Shown: piece after piece, positions 52,801 to 60,736 of the stretch | Numbering within the stretch: position 1 is the stretch's first letter | Layout of the letters: every line of letters begins with the position of its first letter | From: Bacillota bacterium | GTDB lineage: Bacteria; Bacillota; Clostridia; Oscillospirales; Acutalibacteraceae | Assembly (NCBI GenBank): GCA_023390175.1 | Contig: JAEWDK010000020.1 | Span: 372,001-436,000, forward strand | Direction: 5' to 3' | DNA length: 64,000 nucleotides | Made by a program: the position numbers and the translations under genes | The notes under the pieces: model-generated | Databases searched by the model: none | The model's input: the letters and a program-made list of their open reading frames with translations, nothing else | What the model was told of the DNA's origin: nothing

Positions 52801-53314
52801 TTGACGCAGAAAAAGAGGAAGACGCGCCAAACCCACCCGACCGGGTGTCGAAATTATCGGCGTTGTCGCGGAAAATTACAGTCAGCAGGCCGTTTTTGTC
52901 AATCGTCCAGTCCGCGTAATCCACCTTGGTTGAAGACTTAAATGTTCCGGAATAACCGGCATCCTGAAACTTGAACACATTCGGCAGCTGTACAGTGTAA
53001 GTTGTACTCTTTACAATGGTGCCTTTATCCGTATCGGGCAAAATGAAGTCCATGCTTAAGTCAACTTTCGTTCCGTCCTGAATCTGCAGCGTTGGGATAT
53101 TGCTCATATCTTTTGTCAGCTCAATATTCTGCGCGGGCTGACTGCCGCTCTGCGCGACGGTCAGCGTGATCTTTGTAAGAAATTGGCTGAAATCGCCGGA
53201 AGCTGCGTCGGCAGATGCTTTCAGTTCGGGCAGAACAGAAAACGCAGACAGCACCATTGCCAAAGCAAGCACAATGGCGAGCACCGAACTTGATTTTTTT
53301 ATTTTTGAATACAT
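49880..53314 (-). CDS. Sortase-anchored multi-domain surface adhesin (SpaA/CnaB type)
   Basis: A 1144-residue secreted protein. The signal peptide is residues 1-37 (hydrophobic VLAIVLALAMVLSAFSVL). An N-terminal Ig-like adhesin domain (about 40-200) is followed by five tandem repeats of about 145 residues starting near 205, 352, 498, 646 and 782. Each opens with KxG and a strand like AWTVTVN, then a (V/T)TDTL core; these resemble DUF11/isopeptide-type stalk repeats. A CnaB/SpaA domain at about 945-1045 has the isopeptide Lys (QVTITKQDK) and Glu (YTIKETKS). A Pro/Ser/Thr linker, two copies of NPNENIGDDDVGKAG, the sorting motif NPKTGED, a membrane segment and the tail RRRKNH complete it. It is probably a stalk-like cell-wall adhesin. 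No sortase is in the window. Confidence 0.88.
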   Translation of the reverse strand: MYSKIKKSSSVLAIVLALAMVLSAFSVLPELKASADAASGDFSQFLTKITLTVAQSGSQPAQNIELTKDMSNIPTLQIQDGTKVDLSMDFILPDTDKGTIVKSTTYTVQLPNVFKFQDAGYSGTFKSSTKVDYADWTIDKNGLLTVIFRDNADNFDTRSGGFGASSSFSASNLGTTDPKVITFQIGGGTVVLPVDVIVAPVAPAISKTGTYNNGIITWTVTVKSGHDAYNKGLKNVVVTDTLSGNPQTFNNDPTWGGVSVGSGTDGSATPYYEQDAIDVNKITFHLGDMGSDETKDIVFTTTATDKDFIPTFPATFNPKYSNKAVLGADGTSTASLPPATAEVNGTGFNTWIKKGVDTAGVVTDADNKRIQSIPWTVTVNPDGGIVPAGADVKDTLQKYLSLNASTIKLDGTPISTTPNGEGISYSTNTDVNGIQTVTVHFANQITGSRVLTFTTNVDQAYYTANNNPFTNTATLAQGGNSKSSTTSPGVGDGSNVIKKSGTGYDAASHLATWTIQVNNNSHKVAITNPVVTDTIGDHQKFSFISAKQNGVDIGLTEKTGSTTPSLPYYELGTDGNGKQTVTVHLKDFNGTSDLPVVITLVTEVTDKDYYAGNNTTQSVSNSASLTSDNGISGTAPTSQKTPSTVIAKTSSGYNYDTKTLAWTVTVNQNKMDMTNATVTDTLPDGLGLTGVTVNGASLGMSGTPKYTLSGQNLTIYLGDISKGESSPQKTIQITTEILPAYLASHNGNLTFYNTAKLTTTIDGFDYSVDSNQAQQNVTHSVVEKSGQFTGSTGSIAWKVLINKNQIPASGLLPNGTTSVTLTDQLQDGLELDSSTVKLYNLTANGDGTWTRGVEITLDPAKNILYNPQTRLFTFTFPSSTDFSKAYELDFVTDVTKTEATDYTNSVTLNGVKSETDNQAHQTLVSVSAASGWGMGTPRGQVTITKQDKNTGTPLSDTEFTLYRTDSPTPVRTKVTDANGQAVFDNLKQNVSYTIKETKSKAGYQMDSIPWTFTLDATNYNSLPTQTFQDSPIPVNPGGGTPGGNTPSSSETSSVTSSTSSVVSSPSSNPNENIGDDDVGKAGASSKPVSKNPNENIGDDDVGKAGGNPKTGEDRSYLPILLSVMLAAAVLLVLNLAAARRRKNH
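50000..50113 (-). repeat. Two copies of a 15-residue acidic motif in the adhesin
   Basis: Complement 50000-50044 and 50069-50113 both encode NPNENIGDDDVGKAG. The DNA differs at seven of 45 positions, all silent. The copies flank the short linker ASSKPVSK just outside the cell-wall sorting signal. Confidence 0.9.
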
Positions 53315-53549
53315 TTATAATTCCCTCCAAACTTGTTTCGGCTTTCGTACTTGAGGCATCCGTGAAAGCCGGTTGATTTTTACTCCCGAATACGGAAGAA
53401 GCAGCTTATAAAAATGTTTTGGCTGCAAATTTTTGTAATTGCCATGATGCCCCCAGTTTCGACTTAATTATATCCTTGTTCGCTCACAGAATTCTCACAA
53501 ACAAAATTATCCCATCGTCATTTTCTTTTTACTTTTGCATGCAGGCAGG
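53315..53549. other. Promoter-side intergenic DNA of the adhesin gene
   Basis: With the terminator at 53550-53589 this makes up the 330-base gap to the response regulator gene. It is AT-rich and must contain the adhesin promoter; TTATAATT-like sequence lies before the start. No cyclic di-GMP or other riboswitch fold was recognised. Confidence 0.4.
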
Positions 53550-53589
53550 AAAAAGGCCGGCGCCGCATAAAAGCGACGCCGGCCTTTTT
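53550..53589. terminator. Intrinsic terminator of the SARP-type two-component operon
   Basis: AAAAAGGCCGGCG pairs with CGCCGGCCTTTTT around a 14-base loop, 56 bases past the response regulator stop codon. T-runs flank it on both strands. Confidence 0.85.
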
Positions 53590-53644
53590 CCCGTCAAGAA
53601 TAATTTTTCACCTTTCCTGCTATACCAAGCAATATTGAAAGGCT

Positions 53645-54763
53645 TTAAAATTTCTTCTGTAAAGAAAGAAAAATATTTTTGATTGATTTCCTGGGCGCAA
53701 TCCCAAGTTCTTTCATTAATTCTCTTTGGAAATCATCATAAAAAAGGATGAATCCCGCTTTATCTCCCCTGAAAAAGCACAGCTGCAGCTCCATTGCCGC
53801 GGCGTCCTCATCTAGAGGGTTTTTTTGAATTGCTTTTTTTAAATAGGTATCCGCCTGAGCATACCGCTTTTTCTCCAAATAATACGCCGCGGTTTTTTTA
53901 AGGCCGGCGCAGTAATTATGTTCAATTCTCTCCTTAAAATTCACAGCCCAGGCGAAGTCCTCACTGCCGAAAAGTTCACCCCGATACAAATCCAAGGTCC
54001 TTTCATAGTTTGTGATATTCCCTTCATTTACCATCGGGTTGCTTTCAAGGTATTGTTCCAGTTCCCATGCGTCACATGAAAATTCCCGGATGTCAATCCG
54101 GTAACTCCCCTCGTTATAGACTAATATATTTTCAATCCCCACATTTTTTAAAGCTGTTTTGACTCGGTTTACCGAGCTGTGCAGGCTGTGCAGTGCTTTT
54201 TCCGGAGGGGATTCCGGCCAAAGCAGGTCGCAAAGCCGCCACTTGTCCATTTCTTTGCCGGGATGGCAAATGAAACAGGCGAAAAGCTCTTTTGTTTTCA
54301 CCGTAGGCCATTTGACGGGAGTACTTTCTTCACTCGCATAAACATCAATCCCGCCCAGAACAGCGATACGGTTTTTAGGGGACAAAGCGGAGTGTTTCCT
54401 GTTTTGGGAATTTTTTAACAGTCTGTTGACCGTAACGCTCAACCCTTCTTTTGTAATCGGCTTTAACAGGTAATTGGCGGCGTCCACAGCAAATGCGTCC
54501 ACAGCATATTTTTCATAGGCGGTTACAAAAACGATTTGGATATTCTGGTCCCTGCAGCGAATCGCCTTGGCAAGCTCCATTCCGCTCATTTCAGGCATTT
54601 CAATGTCGGTAAAAACAGCATCGGGATGAAGCTTTGGCAGCTGTTCCAGTGCCGACCGAGCGCTGGTGTATGCACCGACAACCTCCAGATAGTCGTTTTT
54701 CCCAATCATGAAATTCATCAGATTCAGACTTGGCTCTTCATCGTCAATAATGATTACCCTCAT
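53645..54763 (-). CDS. Response regulator with SARP-type (winged HTH plus BTAD) output
   Basis: A 372-residue protein. The receiver has the acidic pair D7/D8 and phosphoacceptor D53 (VFTDIEMPEMSG). It is followed by an OmpR-like winged helix (VKTKELFACFICHPGKEMDKWRLCDLLWPESPPEKALHSLHSSVNRVKTAL) and a bacterial transcriptional activator domain with TPR-like helices (DAWELEQYLE... RTLDLYRGELFGSEDFAWAVNFKERIEHNYCAGL). SARP-type regulators with a receiver occur in Clostridia near hybrid 7TMR-DISM kinases. It overlaps the kinase gene by 20 bases, so the two are co-translated and form a two-component pair. The neighbouring adhesin gene is a plausible target, which is inference from position only. 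Confidence 0.9.
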   Translation of the reverse strand: MRVIIIDDEEPSLNLMNFMIGKNDYLEVVGAYTSARSALEQLPKLHPDAVFTDIEMPEMSGMELAKAIRCRDQNIQIVFVTAYEKYAVDAFAVDAANYLLKPITKEGLSVTVNRLLKNSQNRKHSALSPKNRIAVLGGIDVYASEESTPVKWPTVKTKELFACFICHPGKEMDKWRLCDLLWPESPPEKALHSLHSSVNRVKTALKNVGIENILVYNEGSYRIDIREFSCDAWELEQYLESNPMVNEGNITNYERTLDLYRGELFGSEDFAWAVNFKERIEHNYCAGLKKTAAYYLEKKRYAQADTYLKKAIQKNPLDEDAAAMELQLCFFRGDKAGFILFYDDFQRELMKELGIAPRKSIKNIFLSLQKKF

Positions 54764-57700
54764 TCATTTCACCTCCCGACAGAATACCGTGCGTCACAAT
54801 GGTTATGGAAGTTCCTTCCCCTTCGGTGCTGGAAATTTCAAAGCTTGAATTTTCCCATTTTTCAATACGTTTTTTCACATTCAAAATTCCGATTCCGCTG
54901 TTCGTGTCTTTTCCGCTTTGAATCAGCTCCAGCTTTTCGGCGCCCATTCCCACACCCGTGTCGCGCACGGTGATCGTGATTTCAGACCCGGTGCTTTTTG
55001 CCGATACGTAGACCGTTCCTCCATCCGTCTTTTTGCGCAAGCCGTGCCTGATTGCGTTTTCCACGAGGGGCTGGATGCTCAGCGGGGGAATTTCTTTTCC
55101 CATCACCGCGGGATCAACGTCATATTCCACCCGTATTTTGCTGCCGAACCGAGCCTTTTGGATATCCGTATAAGCACGGACCATTTCCAGTTCCCTGCTG
55201 AGCGGAATCAGCATCAGCTTCTGATCGATATCAAAAGTCAATCGCAGATATTTGCTGAAATCGGTGAGAAGCTCGGCCGCTTTTTCAGGCTCGGTATAAC
55301 AGAACGATATGATTGTGTTAATGGTATTGTATAAAAAATGCGGCTTGATTTGAGCCTGAAGAAAAGCGAGCTTGCTTTTTACAGCATCCTCCATGGAATG
55401 TTTCATAGCAATTAACGTTCTTACTCTTGCCAAAATTTCCTTTTCCTTAAACGGCTTGGTAATAAAATCGTTTGCGCCCGATTGCAGCCCAAAACCCAAA
55501 TCATAGTCAATCGTGCCGACTGTCGCCAGCAAAACAGGCAGTTCAATCAGCGACTTTTTCTCACGGATTTTGCGGCAAACATCCATTCCCGAATTTTCCG
55601 GCATCATTACATCCAAGATAACCAGGTCAACCTGATTGTTTTCCATGATTTTCAGGGCTTCGATTCCGGAAAACGATGTCAGCACATGATAATTGGCCCG
55701 ATTTAAAATATCCGACGCCGTCTGAATCTGATAAAGTTCATCATCCACCACCAAAACGGTATCCTGCAGCTTTTTCGGGTCTTTCTCAAGGAAGGAAGCT
55801 GGATTCGCATAGGGCAGAAACGACCGTTCCCGCCTGGCGTCCAGCTTTACACGAATATTCTTTTTGTCCGAAGCGGGCAGTAAGATTTCAAAGCCGCTGC
55901 CCTTGTTCGGCTCCGACCAAAGCAGCTGCACCATACCGCCCATTTGTTCCGCAAACTGACGGGCAAGGTAAAGCCCCAGCCCGATTCCCTCGAAATTCAG
56001 CGTTACATAGGGCTGGAAAATTTCCTCCCAGTATTCCTTTGAAATTCCGCAGCCGGAATCCGCAACCACAAGGCTGATCTGCCCCCCGCTCAAGCCGCCG
56101 TAAATACGGATGTCACCCTGAGCCATGCTCTTTACGGAATTCATCACAAGAGCGGTCAAAATTTGCCTGACCCGCATTTCGTCCGCCTCCACGATCAGCG
56201 GCTTTGTAAAATCGGTTTTAATTCGGATGTTTTTGCTGTCGGTGTATTTTTTTATGCTTTCTATTACCAATTTCGTGCAGATTTCAAGGTCAACGGGAGA
56301 AAGATTCAGTTTGATTTGGTCGTTTCTGAGAAGGGTAAGATCTAAAACAGAATCAACCACCGTTAACATCCGCTGTGCGATATTGCGCGTAAGCGCTGCA
56401 TTTTCTATATTTTCACTTGGGCTGCAGTTCCCGTCGGAATTATTCAAAATGGCAGATTTGGAAAGGTTGACGATGCTGTTCAGCGGGGATTTCAGCTCGT
56501 AGGAAGTTTTCAGCAAAAACTCGTCCTTAACCTTGTCCACCTTTAATAAATCGCTGTAGTTTTTCATAAAACCGAATGCCAAAAACAGCAGAGAAACCAG
56601 AACGAAAACGCAGGCAGCGACGGAACCGATCATCTTGTTGGAAACCAGATTGGTGTAGTAAAGGAAGTTGTTCAGCAGCGTAACCAGCAAACTGCCCAAA
56701 AAGATAAAATAGATTTGGATGTGCACCCTTTGGGGGGATTTCGGCGCAAGTCTTCGGTAAGCGCTCCGCAGCTTTGCAAGAATATAAAAGAAAACAAAAC
56801 AGATAAAAAAATAAAAAAAGATATCAAGATGGGCATAAAACGAATACGGGGTAAGCAGCACAACGGCGCAGTGCACAAGCGCAATTCGCCAAAACAGCCC
56901 GACCTGAAAATCGGTAACAAATTTCTTTTCCCTTAAATGTACGTGAATTACAATGGAAAAGAATAAAAGGTACAGGTCATATACGATAATTTTAGAAAGC
57001 AGTTCAAAGGGAATGTTCGGAATGATATTATAGATCAGCTTTTGCCCGGAAAAGAGAAACATTACCGCAATGGAAAAGAACTCCAGCGCCAAACACAAAA
57101 AGTCTTTTCCCATATTGGTGGAATAGAACAGGATAAAATAGTACATGCCAAAGAGAAAAAAGATCAGCAGGCCGCACAGCTCGATTGCAGATGTTATTGC
57201 CCGCTGAAATTCAATATCCTTTTGACTTCCCAAAACAATATCATATAAATATCCCGGGTAAGGGCTGTCGTAGTTTGCAGTCTGCAGAATTACCTCAATC
57301 TGCTTCCCGGAATTTTCGAAATACGCGCTGTAGGCTGCCGTCATCTGCTTGTATCCTTTGCCCTGCGGCGCGGGATTTCCGCTGGAACCGATTAAATTTC
57401 CATCGATATACATTTTATTGGACATTTTAATATTATCGACAAGTATCCCGAGCGACTGCCCTGTTGAATTTGTTTGGACAACCAGGCGGTATGTATGGAT
57501 TCCTTTTGTGCTTACCTGTGGGTGAAAAAAATCCGACAAACCACCCGATGTTAGTTTTGCATAACCGGACGGCTGCGGCAGCTGCCGGCTTCCCATCGGG
57601 TTGAAATCTTCCGGCAGAAGCAGCTGATTGTCATAGCGCTCCCATTCCCCTTTCAGCGGGATGGTTCCGTCCTGGGAAAAATTCCACGCGGAAAGATCGA

Positions 57701-57815
57701 GCTTTCCCTGTTCCGCAGCGGGCGAGGGTTTTTGATAAATGGGGTCGGAAAACGAAATTAAAATGATGAAAAAAGAGAGGAAAGCAATCAGTAACAATTT
57801 AAGCACGGTTTTCAT
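54744..57815 (-). CDS. 7TMR-DISM hybrid sensor kinase with degenerate first kinase module
   Basis: About 1023 residues from the ATG giving MKTVLKLLLIAF (GGAGGAG 12 bases ahead). Order: TM segment; extracellular 7TMR-DISMED2 domain (about 40-195); seven TM segments (about 200-405); HisKA-like helix FLLKTSYELKSPLNSIV in which the phosphoacceptor His is replaced by Tyr439 (TAC in the DNA); HATPase domain with GCGISKEYWEEIFQPYVTLNFEGIGLGLYLAR; receiver with Asp735 in VILDVMMPENSG; then a LytS-type kinase with His826 in QIKPHFLYNTIN and a second HATPase (RDTGVGMG). So phosphotransfer should use the C-terminal module. DISMED2 domains bind carbohydrates. The partner regulator gene overlaps its end. 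Confidence 0.9.
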   Translation of the reverse strand: MKTVLKLLLIAFLSFFIILISFSDPIYQKPSPAAEQGKLDLSAWNFSQDGTIPLKGEWERYDNQLLLPEDFNPMGSRQLPQPSGYAKLTSGGLSDFFHPQVSTKGIHTYRLVVQTNSTGQSLGILVDNIKMSNKMYIDGNLIGSSGNPAPQGKGYKQMTAAYSAYFENSGKQIEVILQTANYDSPYPGYLYDIVLGSQKDIEFQRAITSAIELCGLLIFFLFGMYYFILFYSTNMGKDFLCLALEFFSIAVMFLFSGQKLIYNIIPNIPFELLSKIIVYDLYLLFFSIVIHVHLREKKFVTDFQVGLFWRIALVHCAVVLLTPYSFYAHLDIFFYFFICFVFFYILAKLRSAYRRLAPKSPQRVHIQIYFIFLGSLLVTLLNNFLYYTNLVSNKMIGSVAACVFVLVSLLFLAFGFMKNYSDLLKVDKVKDEFLLKTSYELKSPLNSIVNLSKSAILNNSDGNCSPSENIENAALTRNIAQRMLTVVDSVLDLTLLRNDQIKLNLSPVDLEICTKLVIESIKKYTDSKNIRIKTDFTKPLIVEADEMRVRQILTALVMNSVKSMAQGDIRIYGGLSGGQISLVVADSGCGISKEYWEEIFQPYVTLNFEGIGLGLYLARQFAEQMGGMVQLLWSEPNKGSGFEILLPASDKKNIRVKLDARRERSFLPYANPASFLEKDPKKLQDTVLVVDDELYQIQTASDILNRANYHVLTSFSGIEALKIMENNQVDLVILDVMMPENSGMDVCRKIREKKSLIELPVLLATVGTIDYDLGFGLQSGANDFITKPFKEKEILARVRTLIAMKHSMEDAVKSKLAFLQAQIKPHFLYNTINTIISFCYTEPEKAAELLTDFSKYLRLTFDIDQKLMLIPLSRELEMVRAYTDIQKARFGSKIRVEYDVDPAVMGKEIPPLSIQPLVENAIRHGLRKKTDGGTVYVSAKSTGSEITITVRDTGVGMGAEKLELIQSGKDTNSGIGILNVKKRIEKWENSSFEISSTEGEGTSITIVTHGILSGGEMNEGNHY

Positions 57816-58169
57816 CGTTGGTTCGTACTCCTCCAAGATTCAATTGACACGGCCGTGAAGCAAGCTCCAACAGGGCTGTATCGGGTTAACGCAGCTAAAG
57901 TATATTCCTATAAAAGCTGTTACAAATAGAAATCAGGTACAAAAATCATTATATTCGATGCACGGAATAATAACAATACAATAAATCAAAACACCCTTCG
58001 GCTTCCAAATATTATCAAATGAACGCTTGAAGTTATGGAAGGATAATTATATAATGAAATTATAGATAAATAATTGAGGGCTTTTCTGTTTCGGCTAAAA
58101 CCCGCCGGTTTTTATCTTTTCACAAGGCCTAATAAAATTTACCGATTATAGTAAAAAAGATAATAGCAA
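57816..58169. other. Intergenic DNA between kinase gene and small gene remnant
   Basis: About 350 AT-rich bases holding the promoters of the leftward kinase gene and of the rightward small gene at 58170. No gene or RNA element was recognised on either strand. Confidence 0.4.
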
Positions 58170-58388
58170 ATGAGTAAATATCAGAATGCCGCACACATCG
58201 GCTTAAGAGAAAAACAAACGGGTAATTCGGTCGCTGTTTTCCCAAAGGAAGCAGCCGGCACCGACGCTGAGATTGAAGAAAAGGTAAAGTATTGATACTA
58301 TCAGCAGGGCTGCGAAGCCGAAGAAAACCTTAAAAACCTGTATGTGGATGTTTTGACCGCACAGGAGGCGGACGCGCTGAAAAAGTAA
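58170..58388 (+). pseudogene. Small gene interrupted by an in-frame UGA
   Basis: From ATG 58170 the frame reads MSKYQNAAHIGLREKQTGNS to a TGA at codon 42 (58293-58295), then continues without a break as YYQQGCEAEENLKNLYVDVL and on to TAA at 58386-58388, 72 codons plus stop. Both halves have the same charged helical character (EIEEKVKY before, NLYVDVLTAQEADALKK after), and the stop falls where Trp or another aromatic would fit. This is best explained by a nonsense mutation in a real small gene, less likely by readthrough. I recognise no family. It lies 42 bases before the tandem CDGSH gene. Confidence 0.55.
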
Positions 58389-58430
58389 ATTGCCGACACT
58401 TTAAAAATAATACGATTTGGAGAACCAAAA

Positions 58431-59123
58431 TTGACAGACAATCACAATTGTAGAATTCAAATAACCGAAAACGGCCCTTATCTTGTCAGCGGCAATGTAC
58501 CCTTGGAAGAAAAAATTATTGTATATGGGAAAGACGGCAATGAATATAAAGCGGGGCGCAGCTTTCCGCAGGCGGAGCACTACGCGCTTTGCCGCTGCGG
58601 TCATTCAAAAAATATGCCCTTCTGCGACGGGGAGCATTCTGCATCCTGTTTCGACGGCACGGAAACAGCGTCAAGGGAACCGCTCCAAAGCCGGGCCGAA
58701 GTAACCGAAGGGCCGGAAATTGTTTTGGAGGATGTGGAAGAGCTTTGCGCGTTTGCCCGTTTTTGTCATTTCAAGCACAGCAGCGCTTGGTCGCTGACGG
58801 AAGACCGGGACTCTAAGGAGGACGCCATCAAAGCCGCCAGCGATTGCCCCGCGGGGCGGCTTGTAATTCGGGATAAAAAGACAGGGGAACCCTTCGAGCC
58901 GGAGTACCCGCCGTCCATTGTCTTAATACAGGATCCGTCCCGAAACTGTACGGGGCCCATTTGGGTAAGGGGCGGTATTCCGATTGAATCATGTGACGGT
59001 ACGGTTTATGAGGTTCGCAACCGAGTGACGCTTTGCCGCTGCGGAGCATCGCAGAACAAACCGTTTTGTGATGCGACCCATGTTTCGTGTGAGTTTTCGG
59101 ACGAAGGCCTTGAGCCGCTGTGA
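58431..59123 (+). CDS. Fe-S protein with two CDGSH motifs flanking a divergent 4Fe-4S domain
   Basis: A 230-residue soluble protein starting at TTG 58431, eight bases after GGAG. CDGSH-type motifs are CRCGHSKNMPFCDGEH (about residue 54) and CRCGASQNKPFCDATH (about 202). Between them is a divergent mono-cluster ferredoxin-like segment (ELCAFARFCHF... AASDCPAGRL), the usual partner of iron-binding zinc-finger CDGSH domains. Such proteins carry redox-active 2Fe-2S clusters with three Cys and one His, and are thought to handle electrons or clusters. It precedes a second, smaller CDGSH gene, a LysR gene and two flavin oxidoreductases. Confidence 0.9.
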   Translation: MTDNHNCRIQITENGPYLVSGNVPLEEKIIVYGKDGNEYKAGRSFPQAEHYALCRCGHSKNMPFCDGEHSASCFDGTETASREPLQSRAEVTEGPEIVLEDVEELCAFARFCHFKHSSAWSLTEDRDSKEDAIKAASDCPAGRLVIRDKKTGEPFEPEYPPSIVLIQDPSRNCTGPIWVRGGIPIESCDGTVYEVRNRVTLCRCGASQNKPFCDATHVSCEFSDEGLEPL

Positions 59124-59281
59124 TTTTGAGCGGCTCTTAATTTTTACCCGATGTGCGGCACCAAGAAATCCGCATGAATCGCCAACGATACGACATATTT
59201 TTTATTCATAGAAAATTCATACAATTCACGAAGACTCGCTATACAATAAAGATATCATAAAATTGAAAGGTGGTTTTTATC

Positions 59282-59521
59282 ATGGAAGAACCTAAAATCG
59301 CACAAAAGGGCCCGTATGCTGTAGAAGTTGAGAAAGGTCAAACGTATTACTGGTGTGCCTGCGGAAGAAGCGGCAGCCAGCCGTTCTGCGATGGCTCCCA
59401 CAAGGTTACATCGTTCACCCCGGTTGCCTTTACAGCCGAGAAGAGCGAAACTGTTTACCTGTGCGGCTGTAAACATACCAAAAACCCACCGTTCTGTGAC
59501 GGCACGCATACAAAGCTCTGA
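59282..59521 (+). CDS. Small double-CDGSH iron-sulfur protein
   Basis: A 79-residue protein starting at MEEPKIAQKGPYAV; GGTGG lies eight bases upstream. It has two full CDGSH motifs, CACGRSGSQPFCDGSH (about residue 25) and CGCKHTKNPPFCDGTH (about 61), so it is a MitoNEET/Miner2-like two-cluster protein of the prokaryotic type. Function is probably electron or Fe-S cluster transfer. It follows the larger CDGSH gene by 158 bases and is closed by a terminator. Confidence 0.9.
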   Translation: MEEPKIAQKGPYAVEVEKGQTYYWCACGRSGSQPFCDGSHKVTSFTPVAFTAEKSETVYLCGCKHTKNPPFCDGTHTKL

Positions 59522-59530
59522 TACATTCCG

Positions 59531-59573
59531 TAATAAACCACCCCGTGCTTCAAAGCTGCGGGGTGGTTTGTTA
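59531..59573 (+). terminator. Intrinsic terminator after the small CDGSH gene
   Basis: TAATAAACCACCCCG pairs with CGGGGTGGTTTGTTA (one G-T pair) around a 13-base loop, ten bases past the stop codon. Confidence 0.85.
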
Positions 59574-59641
59574 TTCAATCGCTTTTTGCCGGCGGCTCAA
59601 AACACCTGTAACTGAATCTTATCGGTATAGTAACAATTACA

Positions 59642-59681
59642 GCCCCGCTCCGCGCCGCAAAAGATGGGCGCGGAGCGGGGC
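59642..59681 (-). terminator. Hairpin downstream of the LysR gene
   Basis: GCCCCGCTCCGCGCC pairs perfectly with GGCGCGGAGCGGGGC around a ten-base loop, 15 bases beyond the LysR stop codon. The T-run lies on the plus side (CATTTTATC), so termination of either strand is possible. Confidence 0.75.
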
Positions 59682-59695
59682 ATTTTATCTGCAAT

Positions 59696-60559
59696 TTACT
59701 CATCATTTGAAAACAGCGGCAAAAAAGAAGGCACATTCTCTTTTTTCATAGCAACGGATATTTCCCTGTATATTGGAATCCGGCTGATTTCGCGCACGGC
59801 AATCGACGGGGACTGGATGCTGTTCGCAACAATGGCCGGCAAAATCGTAATGCCGTCCCCCTGATTCACGTAGCTGAGAAGCGATTCCGTTAAATCAAGC
59901 TCCAATACAATGTTGGGCGTGACCTTCATTTGATTGCACTGTTTGCGTATGGAAGCCCGGATGGTACATGGGTCTTTATAAAGAACAAGCTTTTCGCCTG
60001 TGACAATATCCATGAAATTGATTTCCTTTTTGGTGTACAGCGGGTGCGTTACAGGAAAAACCGCATAAAGCGGTTCAGTCATCAACGGGATCACCGCAAT
60101 GTTTTGCTGCGGCTCCGCGTTGGAAAGCAGCGCCAAATCAAAGATATCGTTTTCTATTCCATCCACAAGCTCCTCATTGGAAAGCCGGGTATCCACAATA
60201 ACCTGATTTTGTCCGTTCGCCCTCAGCTTATCCATAAATTGCGGAAGAAAATATGTCACAAGGTTTGCAAGCCCACCGATATGCAATTGGCGGACTTCAT
60301 TGAAATGGGACACCTTATCAATAATATTATTGATATCATCCAAGACGCCGCTCATCTGTTCATAAAAATACTTTCCCTGCGGCGTCGGCTCCACTCCGTC
60401 GTAAGTGCGCTTCAGCAATTCGCAGCCAAGGCTTTTTTCAAGCTGCCGAAGCTGTTTTGAAAGTGACGGCTGCGACACATAAAGGTGCTCCGCAGCTTTG
60501 TTCAGGCTGCCATAGCGGACAATTTCCAGGAAATATCGAATTTGTTCAAGACTAATCAT
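59696..60559 (-). CDS. LysR-family transcriptional regulator
   Basis: A 287-residue LysR protein of the CynR/CidR-like group. HTH: LEQIRYFLEIVRYGSLNKAAEHLYVSQPSLSKQLRQLEKSLGCELLKRTYDGVEPTPQG. The effector domain starts near residue 90 (LHIGGLANLVTYFLPQFM). It is divergent from a flavodoxin-fold reductase gene followed by a nitroreductase gene, which it probably controls in response to an electrophile, quinone or redox signal. Ligand not known. Confidence 0.9.
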   Translation of the reverse strand: MISLEQIRYFLEIVRYGSLNKAAEHLYVSQPSLSKQLRQLEKSLGCELLKRTYDGVEPTPQGKYFYEQMSGVLDDINNIIDKVSHFNEVRQLHIGGLANLVTYFLPQFMDKLRANGQNQVIVDTRLSNEELVDGIENDIFDLALLSNAEPQQNIAVIPLMTEPLYAVFPVTHPLYTKKEINFMDIVTGEKLVLYKDPCTIRASIRKQCNQMKVTPNIVLELDLTESLLSYVNQGDGITILPAIVANSIQSPSIAVREISRIPIYREISVAMKKENVPSFLPLFSNDE

Positions 60560-60736
60560 ATTGTACCCTCAAAGCAGCTATGCGTTTTGGCTATATCCCC
60601 CATGCGGAACAGATATTATACAAAACACAAAACGAAGTTTAAACTATAGACAGATCATTATTCAATGATACTATAGCACCGTCCGTTCGCTTTGTCTATT
60701 AAAAGCAGCCAATTGGGCGGGAAAAGGGGAAACAAA

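Noticed and set aside
58293..58295. UGA as a selenocysteine codon
   Set aside because: I see no convincing SECIS-like hairpin directly after the UGA, and the flanking sequence (aromatic residues, no redox motif) suits a lost Trp codon better. Kept only as a check item.
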